Positions 62,168 through 64,000 of a DNA stretch of 64,000 nucleotides are shown here, piece after piece. Under the pieces are notes generated by a model. The model ran no database searches and was not told the DNA's origin. It was given only the letters and a program-made list of their open reading frames with translations. Each line of letters starts with the position of its first letter. Within the stretch, counting starts at the first letter, position 1. The stretch spans positions 1 through 64,000 of the forward strand of contig NZ_JABXYK010000020.1 of NCBI RefSeq assembly GCF_013378445.1, given 5' to 3'. The translations under genes and the position numbers were made by a program. The stretch is from Mycoplana rhizolycopersici (GTDB lineage: Bacteria > Pseudomonadota > Alphaproteobacteria > Rhizobiales > Rhizobiaceae).

Positions 62168-62588
62168 GAGACTGACCTCGATATCGTTGTAACCGGCGAT
62201 CGCGATGAGGGGAGGAGGCACCAGGGACCGGTGCCGGGACGCGCCGCCTTCCAAAGTTCGAACTTGGATGAAATGCGGGTGGATCGGGAGGAAATCCTTC
62301 GTAGATCTAACCAAGAACGGCCGTTTCTATTGTCAAATCGGGCCGGCGGCGCAAGTAGGTTTACGCGGGATCATCCGTGTCACTATTGGCCAACATTATG
62401 ATTCTGAATGATTATTTTATCTCGCAAATGCGAATATTTTATTGTGCAATGCGACGTAAACGCCGCGACTCCGGCTGAAGAACGGCGTCTGCGGCCCGTT
62501 TCGCGGCAGGGAAAGCGGGCCTCTAGCGGCGCCTTTCCTTGCCGAACTTTAATTTGCCGCGCCGCGGAATCATCCTATATCTTCGGCC
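62168..62588. other. intergenic region with AT-rich promoter area
   Basis: About 420 bp between divergent genes without a supportable gene. 62390-62455 is markedly AT-rich for this window and contains TCGCA-AA-TGCGA (62422-62433), an interrupted palindrome that might be an operator for the sugar transporter or the exporter. Confidence 0.4.
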
Positions 62589-64000
62589 ATGGTTCTGCGC
62601 GCGCTCTTTTCCTACTTCGAAAACTGGATCAAGCCGTTCGCGCGGACAAAGGACCTGCGCCCGCCGTCCGGCCTGATCGGCTTTGCCTGGTTCTACGTGC
62701 GCCAGGCGCCGGGGCCGTTCGTGGCGATGCTGCTCCTCGGCGGATTGACGGCCGCGATAGAGGCGGCAACCTTCTGGTTCGTCGGGCGGATCGTCGACAT
62801 CCTCGCCAGCGTGAAGCCTGCGGACGGCTGGGGCGGCCTGATCGCCGGACACGGCTATGAACTGCTGGCGATGCTGGTGCTGATCGGTCTTGTCCGCTTC
62901 GCCGTCACCTTCCTGACCGCACTGTTCGACCAGCAGGTCATCACCCAGGGCTTCTACAACATGGTGCGCTGGCAGTCCTATGCCCACGTCGCGCGCCAGT
63001 CGCTCTCCTTCTTCCAGAACGACTTTTCCGGCCGGATCGTCACCAAGGTGTGGTCGGCGGGGCAGGCGACCGGCGACGTCATCACCTCGTTCATGGAAAG
63101 CGTCTGGTTCGTGACGATCTACGCCGCCTCGACGCTGGTGCTGATCGGCGGACTGGATCTGAGGCTGGCTGCGATCATCTGCGTCTGGATCGGCGTCTTT
63201 TCGCTGCTGGCGCGTTTCTTCGTGCCGCGCATCCGCTTTCACTCGAAGGAATCGGCGGAAGCCGCCTCGATGCTGAACGGCCGCATGGTCGATGCCTATT
63301 CCAACGTGCAGACGCTCAAGCTTTTTGGCCGCGACGACGTCAACGACCGCTACATGCTGCAAGGCTTCGAGACCTACCAGGAGACCATCAGACGCTTCGC
63401 CCGGTTCCTCACGGGCGTGCGAGCCTCGATGGCGCTCCTGTCCGGCATCATGATCGTGTCTATGGGCGTGCTCTGCATCCATCTCTGGCTCGCCTCCTCG
63501 ATTACCTCCGGCGCGGTCGCCTTCACCATGGCGCTGGTGCTGCGGCTCAACTTTTTGCTGAACCGGCTGATGACGCAGCTGAACAACATCATGCGCAACA
63601 TCGGCACGATCCAGAATTCCGCCGAACTGATCTCGCAGCCGATCGGGCTGGTGGACAGGCCCGACGCGCGCCCGCTCGTGGTGACGACGCCGGAGATCCG
63701 CTTCGAGCACATCCGCTTCCACTACGGACGCCAGTCCGGCGTCATCGACGACCTGTCGCTGACGATCCGGCCGGGCGAGAAGGTCGGCATCGTCGGCCGC
63801 TCGGGGGCGGGCAAGTCGACGCTCGTCAGCCTGCTTCTGCGCTTCTACGACCTGGAGGCCGGGCGTATCCTCGTCGCCGGCCAGGATATCGCCGCCGTCA
63901 CGCAGGAGACGCTGCGCGCCAGCATCGGCATGGTCAGTCAGGATACCGCGTTGCTGCACCGCTCCATCCGCGACAACATCCTCTTCGGCAAGGCCGATGC
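62589..64000 (+). CDS. second ABC exporter, incomplete at right edge
   Basis: Open from ATG 62589 to the window end (470 codons so far). It matches the gene at 58760 along its length: a six-segment membrane domain, then an ATPase with Walker A GRSGAGKST near residues 403-411 and a MVSQDTALLHRSIRDNILFG Q-loop region. The signature and Walker B lie beyond the window. The two exporters probably arose by duplication and may form a heterodimer. The ribosome site is weak. Confidence 0.92.
   Translation, partial: MVLRALFSYFENWIKPFARTKDLRPPSGLIGFAWFYVRQAPGPFVAMLLLGGLTAAIEAATFWFVGRIVDILASVKPADGWGGLIAGHGYELLAMLVLIGLVRFAVTFLTALFDQQVITQGFYNMVRWQSYAHVARQSLSFFQNDFSGRIVTKVWSAGQATGDVITSFMESVWFVTIYAASTLVLIGGLDLRLAAIICVWIGVFSLLARFFVPRIRFHSKESAEAASMLNGRMVDAYSNVQTLKLFGRDDVNDRYMLQGFETYQETIRRFARFLTGVRASMALLSGIMIVSMGVLCIHLWLASSITSGAVAFTMALVLRLNFLLNRLMTQLNNIMRNIGTIQNSAELISQPIGLVDRPDARPLVVTTPEIRFEHIRFHYGRQSGVIDDLSLTIRPGEKVGIVGRSGAGKSTLVSLLLRFYDLEAGRILVAGQDIAAVTQETLRASIGMVSQDTALLHRSIRDNILFGKAD

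Noticed and set aside
60899-62401. 500-codon plus-strand frame
   Set aside because: Antisense to the sugar symporter; Asp, Glu and His-rich composition is typical of a complementary strand of a membrane gene.
1-64000. CRISPR arrays, tRNA and rRNA genes
   Set aside because: No regularly spaced direct repeats and no cloverleaf or rRNA-like conserved segments were noticed in any gap; a tRNA scan would be decisive.

Overview
The window is about 64 kb of high-GC DNA (low to mid 60s percent by eye) densely packed with genes and is best explained as chromosome from a Rhizobiaceae-type alphaproteobacterium (Rhizobium/Ensifer/Agrobacterium/Shinella range; genus not resolved from sequence alone). Pointers are a fused trpE(G) preceded by a WWW leader peptide, a NolR-like ArsR repressor, a choXWV choline importer whose ChoX keeps the published ligand residues at identical numbering, long-form leuA, and RIME-like intergenic repeats. 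No rRNA, tRNA, CRISPR array or complete prophage was seen. Traces of mobility are a truncated IS630-type transposase at the left edge, a broken gene remnant near 53.0-53.3 kb and dispersed palindromic repeats.

Layout. 0-6 kb: IS630 tail, adenine deaminase, an aldose-epimerase-like protein, an ArsR/SRPBCC/membrane-protein unit with a double operator, an omega-amino-acid transaminase and nolR. 6-11.5 kb: a HugZ-like haem protein, the choXWV operon with a terminator between choX and choW, thymidine kinase and a cytochrome c. 11.6-19.1 kb: a five-gene operon of poorly described proteins (coiled-coil protein, unknown protein, AAA+ ATPase, DUF6638-like, membrane-anchored DUF2333-like), interrupted by a DUF559 nuclease-fold gene and two RIME-like repeats. 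This is the best candidate for an undescribed system. 19-25 kb: Lrp regulator, formate-tetrahydrofolate ligase, a repeat cluster, and a TonB-dependent haem receptor with an upstream palindrome. 25-35 kb: extensin-like protein, trpL-trpE(G), CDF transporter, queF, SPW and HupE membrane proteins, a ClpP paralogue, a lipoprotein, and leuA behind a leucine-rich leader peptide. 35-41 kb: an ECF sigma/anti-sigma pair, TPR protein, phosphoesterase, Nudix, glutathionyl-hydroquinone reductase, GNAT and a periplasmic protein. 41-48 kb: a MoxR-DUF58-DUF4159-VWA-like operon. 48-52.5 kb: DUF1285, CoA pyrophosphatase, cca, small proteins and hemF. 53.5-64 kb: a lone Tat-exported solute-binding protein, a CNNM/CBS protein, soxR with its divergent flavin reductase, trmL, two related ABC exporters flanking a FucP-type sugar transporter; the second exporter runs off the right edge.

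Regulation is unusually readable. Two amino-acid biosynthesis units (trp, leu) begin with leader peptides whose start codons fall at the predicted transcription start (leaderless), from promoters with TTGCGT/TTGCGC -35 boxes and 17-bp spacers. SoxR has a perfect CCTCAA-N6-TTGAGG operator in a 19-bp spacer promoter. The ArsR gene at 3.07 kb has two copies of ATARC-N6-GTTAT. Several strong rho-independent terminators mark unit ends.
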